Shown one piece after another: positions 33,859 to 42,348 of a stretch of DNA of 64,000 nucleotides. This DNA comes from Achromobacter sp. Marseille-Q4962 (lineage in GTDB: Bacteria > Pseudomonadota > Gammaproteobacteria > Burkholderiales > Burkholderiaceae_B), in assembly GCF_943737005.1 (NCBI RefSeq), contig NZ_CALSFU010000005.1, forward strand, positions 124,001 to 188,000, in the 5' to 3' direction. Every line of letters starts with the position of its first letter. The first letter of the stretch is position 1. The translations under genes and the position numbers were made by a program. The notes below the pieces were generated by a model that saw only the letters and a list, made by a program, of their open reading frames with translations, was not told where the DNA came from and ran no database searches.

Positions 33859-36720
33859 TCAGGCCTTGTCGCGGGCTTCGCCCGGGCCGAACAGGTTGGA
33901 GACGCAGCGGCCGCAGATCTCGGGATGGTCCGGATCCTGGCCCACGTCCGCGCGCCAGTGCCAGCAGCGTTCGCACTTCTTGTGCGCCGAGGCCGAGACG
34001 TCGATGCGCGGCTCGCCTTCGCCGGCATGCACGCCGGCGCGCGAGACGATGAGCACGAAGCGCAGGTCATCGCCCAGGCTCTGGAGCCATTGCAGGTCTT
34101 CGCCGCTGGCGCGGATGTCCACCTCCGCCTGCAGCGAGGAGCCGATCTCGCCGGCCGTGCGCACTTCCTCGAGCTTGCGCTGCACGTCGGCGCGGATGGC
34201 GCGCAGGCGCGTCCACTTGGCCACCAGCGCGTCCTCGTCGGCGAAGGGCGGCAGCACGTGATAGACCTCGGTGAAGATGGTGACGCGCGCCGCGTCGGCC
34301 TGGTTCTTCAGCGCCGAGGCCGTCAGTTCCTTCCAGGCCTCTTCGGCCGTGAAGGACAGGATGGGCGCCATCAGCTTGAGCAGGGTCTGCGTGATGTCGA
34401 GCAGGGCGGTCTGGGCCGAGCGGCGCGCCAGGCTGCCGGCCGCCGTGGTGTAGAGGCGGTCTTTCAGCACGTCCAGGTAGAACGCGCCCAGGTCTTCCGA
34501 GCAGAAGGTCTGCAGGCGGGCCACCGCGGGGTGGAAGTCGTAGCGCTCGTAGTGGGCCTGCACCTCGGCCTGCATGCGCGTCGTCATGGCCAGCGCATAG
34601 CGGTCGATCTCGAACAGCTCGCCGTAGGGCACGGCTTGCGATACCGCGTCGAAATCGGCCAGGTTGGCCAGCAGGAAGCGCAGCGTGTTGCGGATGCGGC
34701 GGTAGCCTTCCACCACGCGCTTGAGGATCTCGTCGGAGATCGAGAGCTCGCCGGAATAATCGGTGGAAGCCACCCACAGGCGCAGGATTTCGGCGCCCAG
34801 CGAATCGGACACCTTCTGCGGCGCGATGACGTTGCCCACCGATTTGCTCATCTTGCGGCCCTGGCCGTCCACTACGAAGCCGTGCGTGAGCAGGGCCTTG
34901 TAGGGCGGCTGGCCATACAGCATGCAGCCCGTGAGCAGCGAGGAATGGAACCAGCCGCGATGCTGGTCCGAGCCTTCCAGGTACAGGTCGGCCGGCCAGG
35001 CCAGCTCGGCGCCATGGGAGCCGGCGAAGTCGCGGTCCTTGCCGCCCAGCACGGTGGCGTGGGTGCTGCCCGAATCGAACCACACGTCCAGCGTGTCGCG
35101 GTTCTTTTCGTACTGGTCGGCCTCGTCGCCCAGCAGCTCGCGCGGGTCCAGCGTCTGCCAGGCCTCGATGCCGCCTTGCTCCACGCGCCGGGCCACTTCT
35201 TCGAGCAGCTCGGGCGTGCGCGGATGCAGCTCGCCGGTTTCTTTATGCACGAAGAACGCCATGGGCACGCCCCACTGCCGCTGGCGCGAGAGCGTCCAGT
35301 CGGGCCGGTTGGCGATCATGGCGTGCAGGCGCGCGCGGCCCCAGGAGGGGTAGAAAGCCGTGGCGTCGATGCCGGCCAGCGCGGTTTCGCGCAGCGTGGC
35401 GCCGCCGTCCTTGGGCGTGACGTCCATGCCGGCGAACCACTGGCTGGTGGCGCGGTAGATCACGGGCGTTTTGTGGCGCCAGCAGTGCATGTAGCTGTGC
35501 TGGTGCTTTTCCACGTGCATCAGCGTGCCGGCCTGCCTGAGCGCCTCGACGATCTTGGGGTTGGCGTCCCAGATGGACAGGCCGCCGAAAAGCGGCAGGC
35601 TGTCGGCGTACTTGCCGTCGCCCAACACCGGATTGATGATGTCCGAATCTTTCAGGCCGTGCGCCTTGCACGACTGGAAATCCTCGATGCCGTAGGCGGG
35701 CGCGGAGTGCACCACCCCCGTGCCGGAATCCACCGTCACGTAGTCGCCCAGGTACACCGGCGACTTGCGGTCGTAGCCGGGGTTCACGCGGGCGAGCGGG
35801 TGATGGAAGGCGATTTCCGACAGCCGGGCGCCCGGCGCGGTGGCGATGATCTCTCCCTGCAGGCCCCATTGCTTCAGGCAGGGTTCCACGCGCTCGGCGG
35901 CCAGCAGCAGCAGCGGGCCGAAGGCGGGCGCCGGCGACACGCGCACCAGCGCATATTCGATCTCGGGATGCAGGTTCAGCGCCTGGTTCGAGGGAATGGT
36001 CCAGGGCGTGGTGGTCCAGATGACGATGGCGCCGTCTTCCACCGATTCGAGCCCGAAGGCGTCGGCCAGGCGGGCGTGCTCGGCGAAGGGGAAGGCCACG
36101 TCCACGGCCGGGTCGGTGCGGTCGGCGTACTCGACCTCGGCCTCGGCCAGCGCCGAGCCACAGTCGAAACACCAGTTCACGGGCTTCAGGCCGCGGAACA
36201 CATAGCCTTTCTGCAGAATGCGGCCCAGCGCGCGGATCTCGTCGGCCTCATTGCTGAAATTCATGGTGAGGTAGGGGCGGTCCCATTCACCCAGCACGCC
36301 CAGGCGCTTGAAATCCTTGCGCTGGCGGTCGATCTGCTCGAGCGCGTAGGCGCGCGCCTTGGACTGCACCTCGGCCACGGGCAGGTGCTTGCCGTATTTC
36401 TTCTCGATCTGGATCTCGATCGGCATGCCGTGGCAGTCCCAGCCCGGCACGTAGTGCGCGTCGTAGCCGGCCATGTTGCGGCTCTTGACGATGATGTCCT
36501 TCAGGATCTTGTTGACCGCATGACCGATGTGGATGTCGCCGTTCGCGTAGGGCGGCCCGTCGTGCAGCACGAAGCGCGGGCGGCCGCGGCTGGCGGCCCG
36601 GATCGCCTGGTAGACGTGGTTTTCCTCCCATTGGGCGATCCAGCCCGGCTCGCGGCGGGCGAGGTCGCCCCGCATGGGAAAGGGAGTGTCGGGCAGGTTG
36701 AGGGTTTTTTTATAGTCCAT
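33859..36720 (-). CDS. ileS: Isoleucyl-tRNA synthetase IleS
   Basis: A 953-aa class I synthetase. The HIGH motif is in [16 protein letters not shown], the KMSKS in [14 protein letters not shown], the editing-domain threonine region in [16 protein letters not shown], and the C-terminal zinc finger in [12 protein letters not shown] with CGRCVSN. The ATG at 36720 ([18 protein letters not shown]) is the family start; an in-frame TTG at 36729 is ignored. It overlaps the ribF stop by 11 nt and lspA follows by 2 nt, so the genes form one operon. Zinc-finger cysteines are intact. Confidence 0.97.
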   Translation of the reverse strand: MDYKKTLNLPDTPFPMRGDLARREPGWIAQWEENHVYQAIRAASRGRPRFVLHDGPPYANGDIHIGHAVNKILKDIIVKSRNMAGYDAHYVPGWDCHGMPIEIQIEKKYGKHLPVAEVQSKARAYALEQIDRQRKDFKRLGVLGEWDRPYLTMNFSNEADEIRALGRILQKGYVFRGLKPVNWCFDCGSALAEAEVEYADRTDPAVDVAFPFAEHARLADAFGLESVEDGAIVIWTTTPWTIPSNQALNLHPEIEYALVRVSPAPAFGPLLLLAAERVEPCLKQWGLQGEIIATAPGARLSEIAFHHPLARVNPGYDRKSPVYLGDYVTVDSGTGVVHSAPAYGIEDFQSCKAHGLKDSDIINPVLGDGKYADSLPLFGGLSIWDANPKIVEALRQAGTLMHVEKHQHSYMHCWRHKTPVIYRATSQWFAGMDVTPKDGGATLRETALAGIDATAFYPSWGRARLHAMIANRPDWTLSRQRQWGVPMAFFVHKETGELHPRTPELLEEVARRVEQGGIEAWQTLDPRELLGDEADQYEKNRDTLDVWFDSGSTHATVLGGKDRDFAGSHGAELAWPADLYLEGSDQHRGWFHSSLLTGCMLYGQPPYKALLTHGFVVDGQGRKMSKSVGNVIAPQKVSDSLGAEILRLWVASTDYSGELSISDEILKRVVEGYRRIRNTLRFLLANLADFDAVSQAVPYGELFEIDRYALAMTTRMQAEVQAHYERYDFHPAVARLQTFCSEDLGAFYLDVLKDRLYTTAAGSLARRSAQTALLDITQTLLKLMAPILSFTAEEAWKELTASALKNQADAARVTIFTEVYHVLPPFADEDALVAKWTRLRAIRADVQRKLEEVRTAGEIGSSLQAEVDIRASGEDLQWLQSLGDDLRFVLIVSRAGVHAGEGEPRIDVSASAHKKCERCWHWRADVGQDPDHPEICGRCVSNLFGPGEARDKA

Positions 36721-37675
36721 GAACGGCAAAATAGGCGCGCGCGTTTCGCGCGTCTTCGGCGATGGCGGCAGTCAGGGAAGGGAGATCGGGAAATTTTTCT
36801 TCGTCCCGCAGCATGTGCAGGAACTCGACTCGCACGAGTTTACCGTATGCGTTCACGGTCTCGTCGAGCAGGTGGGCCTCCAGCAGCACGCGGCCCCGGT
36901 CTTCCACGGTGGGGCGCACGCCCAGGCTGGCCACCCCGGGCAGCGGCCGCCCGGCCAGGCCGTGCACCTGCACCACGTAGATGCCCGAGCGCGCCGCGCA
37001 GCGCTGCGCCACGCGCAGGTTCATGGTGGGAAAGCCCAGCGTGCGGCCCAGCTTCTGGCCGTGGATCACGTGGCCGCTGATGTGGAAGGGATGCCCCAGC
37101 AGATGCCGGGCGCGGTCCAGGTCGCCCACGGCCAGCGCGGTGCGCACCTCGGAGCTGGAGATGCGGTGGCCGTGCTGGTCGGCGACGTCGGCCAGGGTCT
37201 GCACCTCGAACCCGTGGCGCATGCCGGCCTCGCGCAGCAGCTCGATGTCGCCGCTGCGCTTGTGGCCGAAGCGGAAATCCTCGCCCACCAGGAGCCAGCG
37301 CGTGCGCAGCCCCTCCACCAGCAGCTGTTCGATGAACGAATTGGCCGACATTTCGGCCAGCCGGGCATCGAAGCGCTCGACCACCACCTGCGACACGCCG
37401 TGCCGCGCCAGCGCGGCCAGCTTGTCGCGCAGCCCGGAGATGCGCGTGGGCGCGAGCTCGGGGCGGCGGTGCAGGGCGGCGAAATACTCGCGCGGATGCG
37501 GCTCGAAGGTCATGACCGAGGGCGTGAGCCCGCGTTCGCGGGCCGCCTGACAGACGCGCGCAAGCATGGCCTGGTGGCCGCGATGCACGCCGTCGAAATT
37601 GCCGATGGTCAGCGCGCAGGGCGCGCGCTCGGCGGGCGGAGGGAGGTATCGGTAAATGCGCAGCAATGGTTTCAC
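36710..37675 (-). CDS. ribF: Bifunctional riboflavin kinase/FAD synthetase RibF
   Basis: A 321-aa enzyme that turns riboflavin into FMN and FAD. The N-terminal nucleotidyltransferase has [16 protein letters not shown] and later [14 protein letters not shown] with [10 protein letters not shown]. The C-terminal kinase has [13 protein letters not shown] and [16 protein letters not shown]. It is the first gene of ribF-ileS-lspA-coaBC, a common betaproteobacterial order. It is divergent from purN with a 118-nt gap that must hold both promoters. Confidence 0.96.
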   Translation of the reverse strand: MKPLLRIYRYLPPPAERAPCALTIGNFDGVHRGHQAMLARVCQAARERGLTPSVMTFEPHPREYFAALHRRPELAPTRISGLRDKLAALARHGVSQVVVERFDARLAEMSANSFIEQLLVEGLRTRWLLVGEDFRFGHKRSGDIELLREAGMRHGFEVQTLADVADQHGHRISSSEVRTALAVGDLDRARHLLGHPFHISGHVIHGQKLGRTLGFPTMNLRVAQRCAARSGIYVVQVHGLAGRPLPGVASLGVRPTVEDRGRVLLEAHLLDETVNAYGKLVRVEFLHMLRDEEKFPDLPSLTAAIAEDARNARAYFAVHGL

Positions 37676-37793
37676 GAGCGAGAGTTTACAATTTTGGATT
37701 CTTTGCGGCTGTCCCGCCGTTGCCGGCGCCCGCGGCTTCCCCCGCGGCCGGTCTTTCGTGCCTTTTCGTCATTTTTCTCGCCGGAACCCCATC

Positions 37794-38459
37794 TTGCCGG
37801 ATTCTTCTACCATCAAGCGCCGCCTCGTCATCCTGATTTCCGGGCGGGGCAGCAACATGCGCGCCCTGGCCGAGGCCTGCCGCGCCGAAGCCTGGCCCGC
37901 CGAGGTCGCGGCGGTCATCGCCAGCCGCCCCGACGCGGCCGGCCTGGAATGGGCCGCCTCGCAGGGCATCGCCACCGCGGCGCTCTACCACAAAGACTAC
38001 GCCAGCCGCGAAGCCTTCGATGCCGCCCTGGCCGACGAAATCGACCTGCACCGCCCCGATTACGTCATCCTGGCCGGCTTCATGCGTGTGCTCACGCCGG
38101 CGTTCGTCAATCGCTACGCCGGCCGGCTGGTGAACATCCACCCCTCGCTGCTGCCGGCGTTTCCGGGGCTGCACACTCATGCGCAGGCGCTTGCCACCGG
38201 CGTGCGCGTGCACGGCTGCACCGTGCATTTCGTCACGCCGGTGCTCGACCATGGTCCCATCATCGCCCAGGGCTGCGTGCCGGTGCTGGCCGGCGACACC
38301 CCGGAATCGCTGGCCGGGCGGGTTCTGGCCGTCGAGCACCGCGTCTTTCCCGCCGCGGTGCGCTGGCTGGCCGAGGGCCGCGTCTCGCTGACGAGCGACC
38401 ACCGCGTGGACGTCGCTGGCGACCCCGACCGCCTGTTCGTCTGGACGCCCGGCGGCTGA
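37794..38459 (+). CDS. purN: Phosphoribosylglycinamide formyltransferase PurN
   Basis: A 221-aa transferase of purine synthesis using 10-formyltetrahydrofolate. It has RLVILISGRGSNMRALAEA at the front, the folate/catalytic block VNIHPSLLPAFPGLHTHAQA (Asn and His), and VHFVTPVLDHGPIIAQ (Asp). No ATG exists before the conserved core; the TTG at 37794 (LPDSSTIKRR) is the best start, with a GTG at 37759 as alternative, both with weak ribosome sites. It stands upstream of rsmB (52-nt gap) in the same direction. Confidence 0.92.
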   Translation: MPDSSTIKRRLVILISGRGSNMRALAEACRAEAWPAEVAAVIASRPDAAGLEWAASQGIATAALYHKDYASREAFDAALADEIDLHRPDYVILAGFMRVLTPAFVNRYAGRLVNIHPSLLPAFPGLHTHAQALATGVRVHGCTVHFVTPVLDHGPIIAQGCVPVLAGDTPESLAGRVLAVEHRVFPAAVRWLAEGRVSLTSDHRVDVAGDPDRLFVWTPGG

Positions 38460-38511
38460 CGCCGCTGCAACGCCTTAGCCCGGGCGGCTCGCCGCCTTTC
38501 TGGATACCCTC

Positions 38512-40296
38512 ATGAACAAACCCCGATCCCCGCGTTCCCGATCCTCCGGCGCGCCGAGGCCCGCCTCCGCCGCGCGGCCCGCCGAAGGCCGGGACGGCCG
38601 TTCCTTTTTCTCGCGTCCCAAGGGCGAGGCCCGCGCCGCCGAGCCGGCCCGCGCTCCGGCGGCGCGCCCGCGGCGCCCGGAGCGGGCCGAGTCCCAACGC
38701 GCCGAACCGCGGCGCGAAACCCGCCGGGACGCGCCGCGCGGGTCCCAGCGCGAACCGGGCCGCGAATTCGGACGCGACCCCGGACGCGACTCCGGACGTG
38801 ACCCCGGACGTGACCCCGGACGTGACCCCGGACGTGACCCCGGACGTGACCCCGGGCACGGCTCCGTGCGCCCGTCGCGCCCCGATGCGCGCGACCAGCG
38901 CCAGCCCGCCGCACATGCGTCCCAGGCCCGTCCGCCGGCGCGCGGCGAGCGCGCCGCGTCCGCGCCGCGGCGTCCGCGCCAGCCTTACGCCGCCATGCGC
39001 ATCGACCAGGTGCAGAGCGCCCTGGGCGAGATTTTGCAGTGGACCTATCCGGCCGACGCCGCGCTGTCGCACTGGCTGCGCGCGCATCCGGCGCTCGGCG
39101 CGCGCGACCGTTCCGAGGTGGCCGAGGCGGTCTACGACGTGTTGCGCAACCTGCGCCGCTACCGCCAGTTCGGCGAAAGCGGTGTTGGACCGGCCTCGCG
39201 CCGCCTGGCCATCCTGGGCCTGGCGGCCACACAGGGCGCCGACGCGCTGGCCGAGGGTCTGGACGGCGTCGAGGCGCAATGGCTGGACAGGGTGTCGCGC
39301 ATCGACCCGGCCACGCTGCCGCGCGCCGTGCGCGGCAGCCTGCCCGACTGGCTCGACGAGCGGCTGGGCGCCATGGAAAGCCCCGATACTCTGATCGCCG
39401 CCCTCAACGAGCCGGCCAGCCTGGACATCCGCGTCAATCCGCTGAAGGCCGACCGCGACGCCATGCTGGCCGAGCTGCAGACGTCGGCCGCGCGCTGCAA
39501 GCCCGCGGCCATGCCGTATTCGCCCTGGGGCATCCGCCTGGAAGGCCGGCCGGCCATCAATCGCTGGCCGCAGTTCGAGAACGGCAGCCTGGAAGTCCAG
39601 GACGAGGGCAGCCAGCTGCTGGCCCTGCTGGTGGCGCCGCGCCGCGGCGAGATGATCATCGACTTCTGCGCCGGCGCGGGCGGCAAGACCCTGCTGCTGG
39701 GCGCGCTCATGCGCTCCACCGGGCGCCTGTACGCGTTCGACGTGTCGGCGGCGCGGCTCGCGCGGGCCAAGCCGCGCTTTGCCCGCAGCGGCCTGTCCAA
39801 CGTGGTGCCGGTGGTGATCGACAGCGAAAACGACACGCGCATCAAGCGGCTGGCCGGCAAGGCGCAGCGGGTGCTGGTCGACGCGCCGTGCAGCGGCATC
39901 GGCACGCTGCGGCGCAACCCCGACCTGAAATGGCGCCAGCATCCCGAGGCGCTGGCCGAGCTGGGCCGCCTGCAGGAGCGCATCCTCAACAGCGCGGCGC
40001 GCTGCGTGGCGCCGGGCGGCCGCCTGGTCTACGCCACTTGCAGCCTGCTGGCCGAGGAAAACGAGGCCCAGGCCGGGCGCTTCCTGGCGTCGCACCCCGA
40101 TTTCGAGCGCCTGGACGCGGCGGCCCTGCTGGGCGCGCGCTGCGAAACGCTGAAGCTGCAAGGGCCGTATGTCCAGTTGCGTCCCGACTGGCACGGCACG
40201 GACGGCTTCTTCGCCGCGGTATTCGAGCGGCGCAAGGCGGCGCCGCTCGCAACGCCGGAGACGCCCGGGACGCCCGAGGCCGGGCCGCAGGCATAA
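38512..40296 (+). CDS. RsmB/RsmF-type 16S rRNA (cytosine-C5) methyltransferase with a repeat-rich arm
   Basis: A 594-aa SAM-dependent RNA m5C methyltransferase. After a long Arg/Pro-rich arm comes a NusB-like helical part (about 165-290), then the catalytic fold with IIDFCAGAGGKTLLLGALM, the motif IV cysteine in DAPCSGIGTLRRNPDLKW (Cys460) and the motif VI cysteine in ATCSLLAEENE (Cys510). The N-terminal ~155 residues are disordered and contain GRDP repeats coded by a 12-bp tandem array. The arm may bind RNA, as such basic tails do in helicases (inference). It is close to rsmB, but the arm makes strict naming uncertain. Confidence 0.88.
   Translation: MNKPRSPRSRSSGAPRPASAARPAEGRDGRSFFSRPKGEARAAEPARAPAARPRRPERAESQRAEPRRETRRDAPRGSQREPGREFGRDPGRDSGRDPGRDPGRDPGRDPGRDPGHGSVRPSRPDARDQRQPAAHASQARPPARGERAASAPRRPRQPYAAMRIDQVQSALGEILQWTYPADAALSHWLRAHPALGARDRSEVAEAVYDVLRNLRRYRQFGESGVGPASRRLAILGLAATQGADALAEGLDGVEAQWLDRVSRIDPATLPRAVRGSLPDWLDERLGAMESPDTLIAALNEPASLDIRVNPLKADRDAMLAELQTSAARCKPAAMPYSPWGIRLEGRPAINRWPQFENGSLEVQDEGSQLLALLVAPRRGEMIIDFCAGAGGKTLLLGALMRSTGRLYAFDVSAARLARAKPRFARSGLSNVVPVVIDSENDTRIKRLAGKAQRVLVDAPCSGIGTLRRNPDLKWRQHPEALAELGRLQERILNSAARCVAPGGRLVYATCSLLAEENEAQAGRFLASHPDFERLDAAALLGARCETLKLQGPYVQLRPDWHGTDGFFAAVFERRKAAPLATPETPGTPEAGPQA
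38769..38852. repeat. Seven-copy 12-bp tandem repeat in the methyltransferase gene
   Basis: Seven units of CGGACG(T/C)GACCC (one with CTC) lie at 38769-38852, the central five identical. They code for repeats of Gly-Arg-Asp-Pro, with one Ser variant. The unit is a multiple of three, so copy-number change keeps the frame. Confidence 0.92.
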
Positions 40297-40311
40297 CGGG
40301 GCGGGGCCGGC

Positions 40312-40350
40312 CGCCCTGGCCGGTCGCCCTGGCCGGTCGCCCTAGCCGGT
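40312..40350. repeat. Three-copy 13-bp tandem repeat downstream of the methyltransferase gene
   Basis: The unit CGCCCTGGCCGGT is present three times head to tail (40312, 40325, 40338), the third with one change. It lies in the 66-nt gap between the convergent methyltransferase and small exported-protein genes. Function unknown. Confidence 0.85.
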
Positions 40351-40362
40351 CGCCCCCCCGGC

Positions 40363-40782
40363 TCAGGGGGCTGGCGTCACGCCCACGCGGGCGTTGTAAT
40401 GGCGCGTGCCCAGCGATTTGTCCTGGTATTTCACTTCCCACGCCAGAACGTCCGTGCCGGGCTGGCGGGCCTGGTACACCACTTGCGAAATGGGGACGGC
40501 CTTGTAGGCGCAGCGGCCCGAAGCGCCGGCCTGGCCGCGGGTCTGCTGCACATGGGCCTGGCCGAGGGCCGGAGGTTGCGTAATCACCACACGCGGGGCG
40601 CGCAGGGCGAGGCAATCCGCGCCCCGGATTTCATAGTACGAGGCCAGCACCGCCACGTCGCCCGTCTTGAGGGTCTGCGCGGCCGTGCCGGCCGGAAGAG
40701 CCGAAAGGGCCGGCAGGGCCGCCGCGGCGAGCGCGGCGCAGGAACGGGAAAGCGGAAGCGGGCGGATACGGAACGGCGGCAT
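40363..40782 (-). CDS. Exported protein of unknown function
   Basis: The 139-aa protein is not recognised. The N-terminus is a signal peptide (LSRSCAALAAAALPALSALP, cleavage near TAAQ), so it is probably periplasmic. The mature part has two cysteines (GADCLALRAP and SGRCAYKAV) that could pair, and beta-strand-like text such as DVLAWEVKYQDKSLGTRHYN. The start at 40782 lacks a good ribosome site; the frame continues upstream to 41007 without better signals. It is convergent with the rRNA methyltransferase gene. Confidence 0.6.
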   Translation of the reverse strand: MPPFRIRPLPLSRSCAALAAAALPALSALPAGTAAQTLKTGDVAVLASYYEIRGADCLALRAPRVVITQPPALGQAHVQQTRGQAGASGRCAYKAVPISQVVYQARQPGTDVLAWEVKYQDKSLGTRHYNARVGVTPAP

Positions 40783-41142
40783 GGTTTTTTCGGCAATGAA
40801 ACGGCGCCCGGCAGTGTGGGCCACTCCGGCGGCCGCCGCAAGCCCGGGCCGCTGCAAGCTTTCCGAAAACCCGTTGACAGGAACTTTAAGCTGCGGGCCC
40901 GGCCCAATGCAGAGGCCCGCGCGCATCGCCAACCGTAAACCGGGACGCATCATCTCCCGAATAACGGGGCCGCGCCGGGCGGCCCTGCTTGCCCGCCTTG
41001 CGGGCAAGCAGGGCGTTTTGTGGTCAAAAGTCCGGCTTAGTGCTTGATTTCCCTCAATTACTATTTTGAAACCGCGATGTCATAAGCGATTCAAGGTAAG
41101 CTAAACTTCAGCCACTCTTCTAGCGAGGCTCACAACAGCTTT
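40783..41142. other. 360-nt intergenic region with an orphan terminator and AT-rich leader
   Basis: No convincing gene is seen between the exported-protein gene and the desaturase. A TTGACA at 40874-40879 has no good -10 partner at 16-18 nt. A very strong hairpin with T-run lies at 40982-41019. The last ~100 nt before the desaturase are much richer in A/T than the neighbours and probably contain its promoter; TTGAAA at 41066 is a possible -35 but the -10 is unclear. Confidence 0.6.
40982..41019 (+). terminator. Strong orphan rho-independent terminator upstream of the desaturase
   Basis: A perfect 15-bp stem (40982-40996 with 41000-41014, CTT loop) is followed by GTTTTG. There is no plus-strand gene in front of it for 680 nt and the minus-strand side has no T-run. 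It therefore ends a non-coding transcript or a leader made on the plus strand. Confidence 0.75.
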
Positions 41143-42348
41143 ATGGATTACATCCTCTCCTTCTTTGCCGACGGCCTGACCAAAGCCAGCTGGTGGCAAA
41201 TCGTCGTCTACACGCTCGTGATGACGCACATCACCATCATCTCGGTGACGGTATTCCTCCATCGCAGCCAGGCGCACCGGGGGCTGGATCTGCATCCCGC
41301 CGTCATGCATTTCTTCCGGTTCTGGCTCTGGATGACGACCGGCATGGTCACCAAGGAATGGGTGGCCATCCATCGCAAGCATCACGCCAAGTGCGAAAAA
41401 GACGGCGATCCCCACTCGCCCATGCTGTTCGGCATCTGGAAGGTGCTGTTCCGCGGGGCCGAGCTGTACCGCCAGGAATCGGCCAACAAGGAAACCATGG
41501 CCAAGTTCGGCCACGGCACGCCCGACGACTGGCTCGAGCGCAACATCTACAGCAAGCACAGCCTGCTGGGCGTGCTCATCATGCTCGCCATCGACATCGC
41601 CCTGTTCGGCGCCATCGGCCTCACGGTCTGGGCCGTGCAGATGGCCTGGATCCCGTTCTGGGCGGCCGGCGTGGTGAACGGCATCGGCCACTACTGGGGC
41701 TACCGCAACTACAACAGCCCGGACACCAGCACCAACGTGTTCCCGTGGGGCATCATCATCGGCGGCGAAGAGCTGCACAACAACCACCACGCCCACGGCA
41801 CCTCGGCCAAGTTCTCGGCCAAGTGGTACGAATTCGACCTGGGCTGGTGCTACATCAGCGTGCTGAAGTTCCTGGGCCTGGCCAAGGTCAAGAAGGTCGC
41901 GCCCAAGCTCAAGCTCGACGACTCCCGCACGGGCATCGACCTGCGCACCCTGCAGGGCGTGATCACCCACCGCTACGAAGTCATGGCCCGCTACGCCGAC
42001 GTCATGAAGCGCGCCGCCCGCCAGGAACTGGCCCGTCTGAAGGCTTCCAGCAAGGACACGGCCGACAGCGGCTGGCGCAAGCTTTACAGCGTGCGCCGCG
42101 CCCTGCACCGCAACGAAGACATCCTCCAGCCCGAGCAGCGCGAGGCCGTGGATCAGGCCATTGCCCAGAACAAGGCGCTTTCCACGCTGGTGCAGATGCG
42201 CCGCGAGCTGGGGCGCATCTGGGAAAGCTCCAGCGCCAGCAGCGAACAGTTGCTGCATGACCTGCAAGCCTGGTGCCAGCGTGCCCAGCAAAGCGGCATC
42301 GACGGTCTCGAGCAGTTCGCGCAACGCCTGCGCCGCTATGCGGCATGA
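41143..42348 (+). CDS. Membrane fatty-acid desaturase
   Basis: A 401-aa di-iron membrane desaturase of the DesA/acyl-CoA or acyl-lipid delta-9 type. All three histidine boxes are present: HRSQAHR, HRKHHAKCE and HNNHHAH. There are four hydrophobic stretches, and a C-terminal ~120-residue basic helical tail extends beyond the core. It would introduce double bonds into membrane acyl chains, often induced by cold. The stop overlaps the start of the helicase gene by ATGA. The 5' side has an AT-rich leader and an orphan terminator. Confidence 0.92.
   Translation: MDYILSFFADGLTKASWWQIVVYTLVMTHITIISVTVFLHRSQAHRGLDLHPAVMHFFRFWLWMTTGMVTKEWVAIHRKHHAKCEKDGDPHSPMLFGIWKVLFRGAELYRQESANKETMAKFGHGTPDDWLERNIYSKHSLLGVLIMLAIDIALFGAIGLTVWAVQMAWIPFWAAGVVNGIGHYWGYRNYNSPDTSTNVFPWGIIIGGEELHNNHHAHGTSAKFSAKWYEFDLGWCYISVLKFLGLAKVKKVAPKLKLDDSRTGIDLRTLQGVITHRYEVMARYADVMKRAARQELARLKASSKDTADSGWRKLYSVRRALHRNEDILQPEQREAVDQAIAQNKALSTLVQMRRELGRIWESSSASSEQLLHDLQAWCQRAQQSGIDGLEQFAQRLRRYAA

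Noticed and set aside
33925-37080. A very long plus-strand open frame (about 1050 codons) opposite ileS
   Set aside because: It is antisense to the clearly conserved ileS and ribF frames. Long shadow frames are expected at this GC content, and its His/Gln/Gly/Arg-rich composition is that of a shadow frame.
33767-38852. Arrays of short repeats considered as CRISPR
   Set aside because: Units of 12-15 bp are head to tail without spacers and lie in frame inside lspA and the rRNA methyltransferase gene.
40874-40879. TTGACA as the promoter for the orphan terminator transcript
   Set aside because: No acceptable -10 hexamer occurs 16-18 nt downstream, so it was not listed as a promoter.
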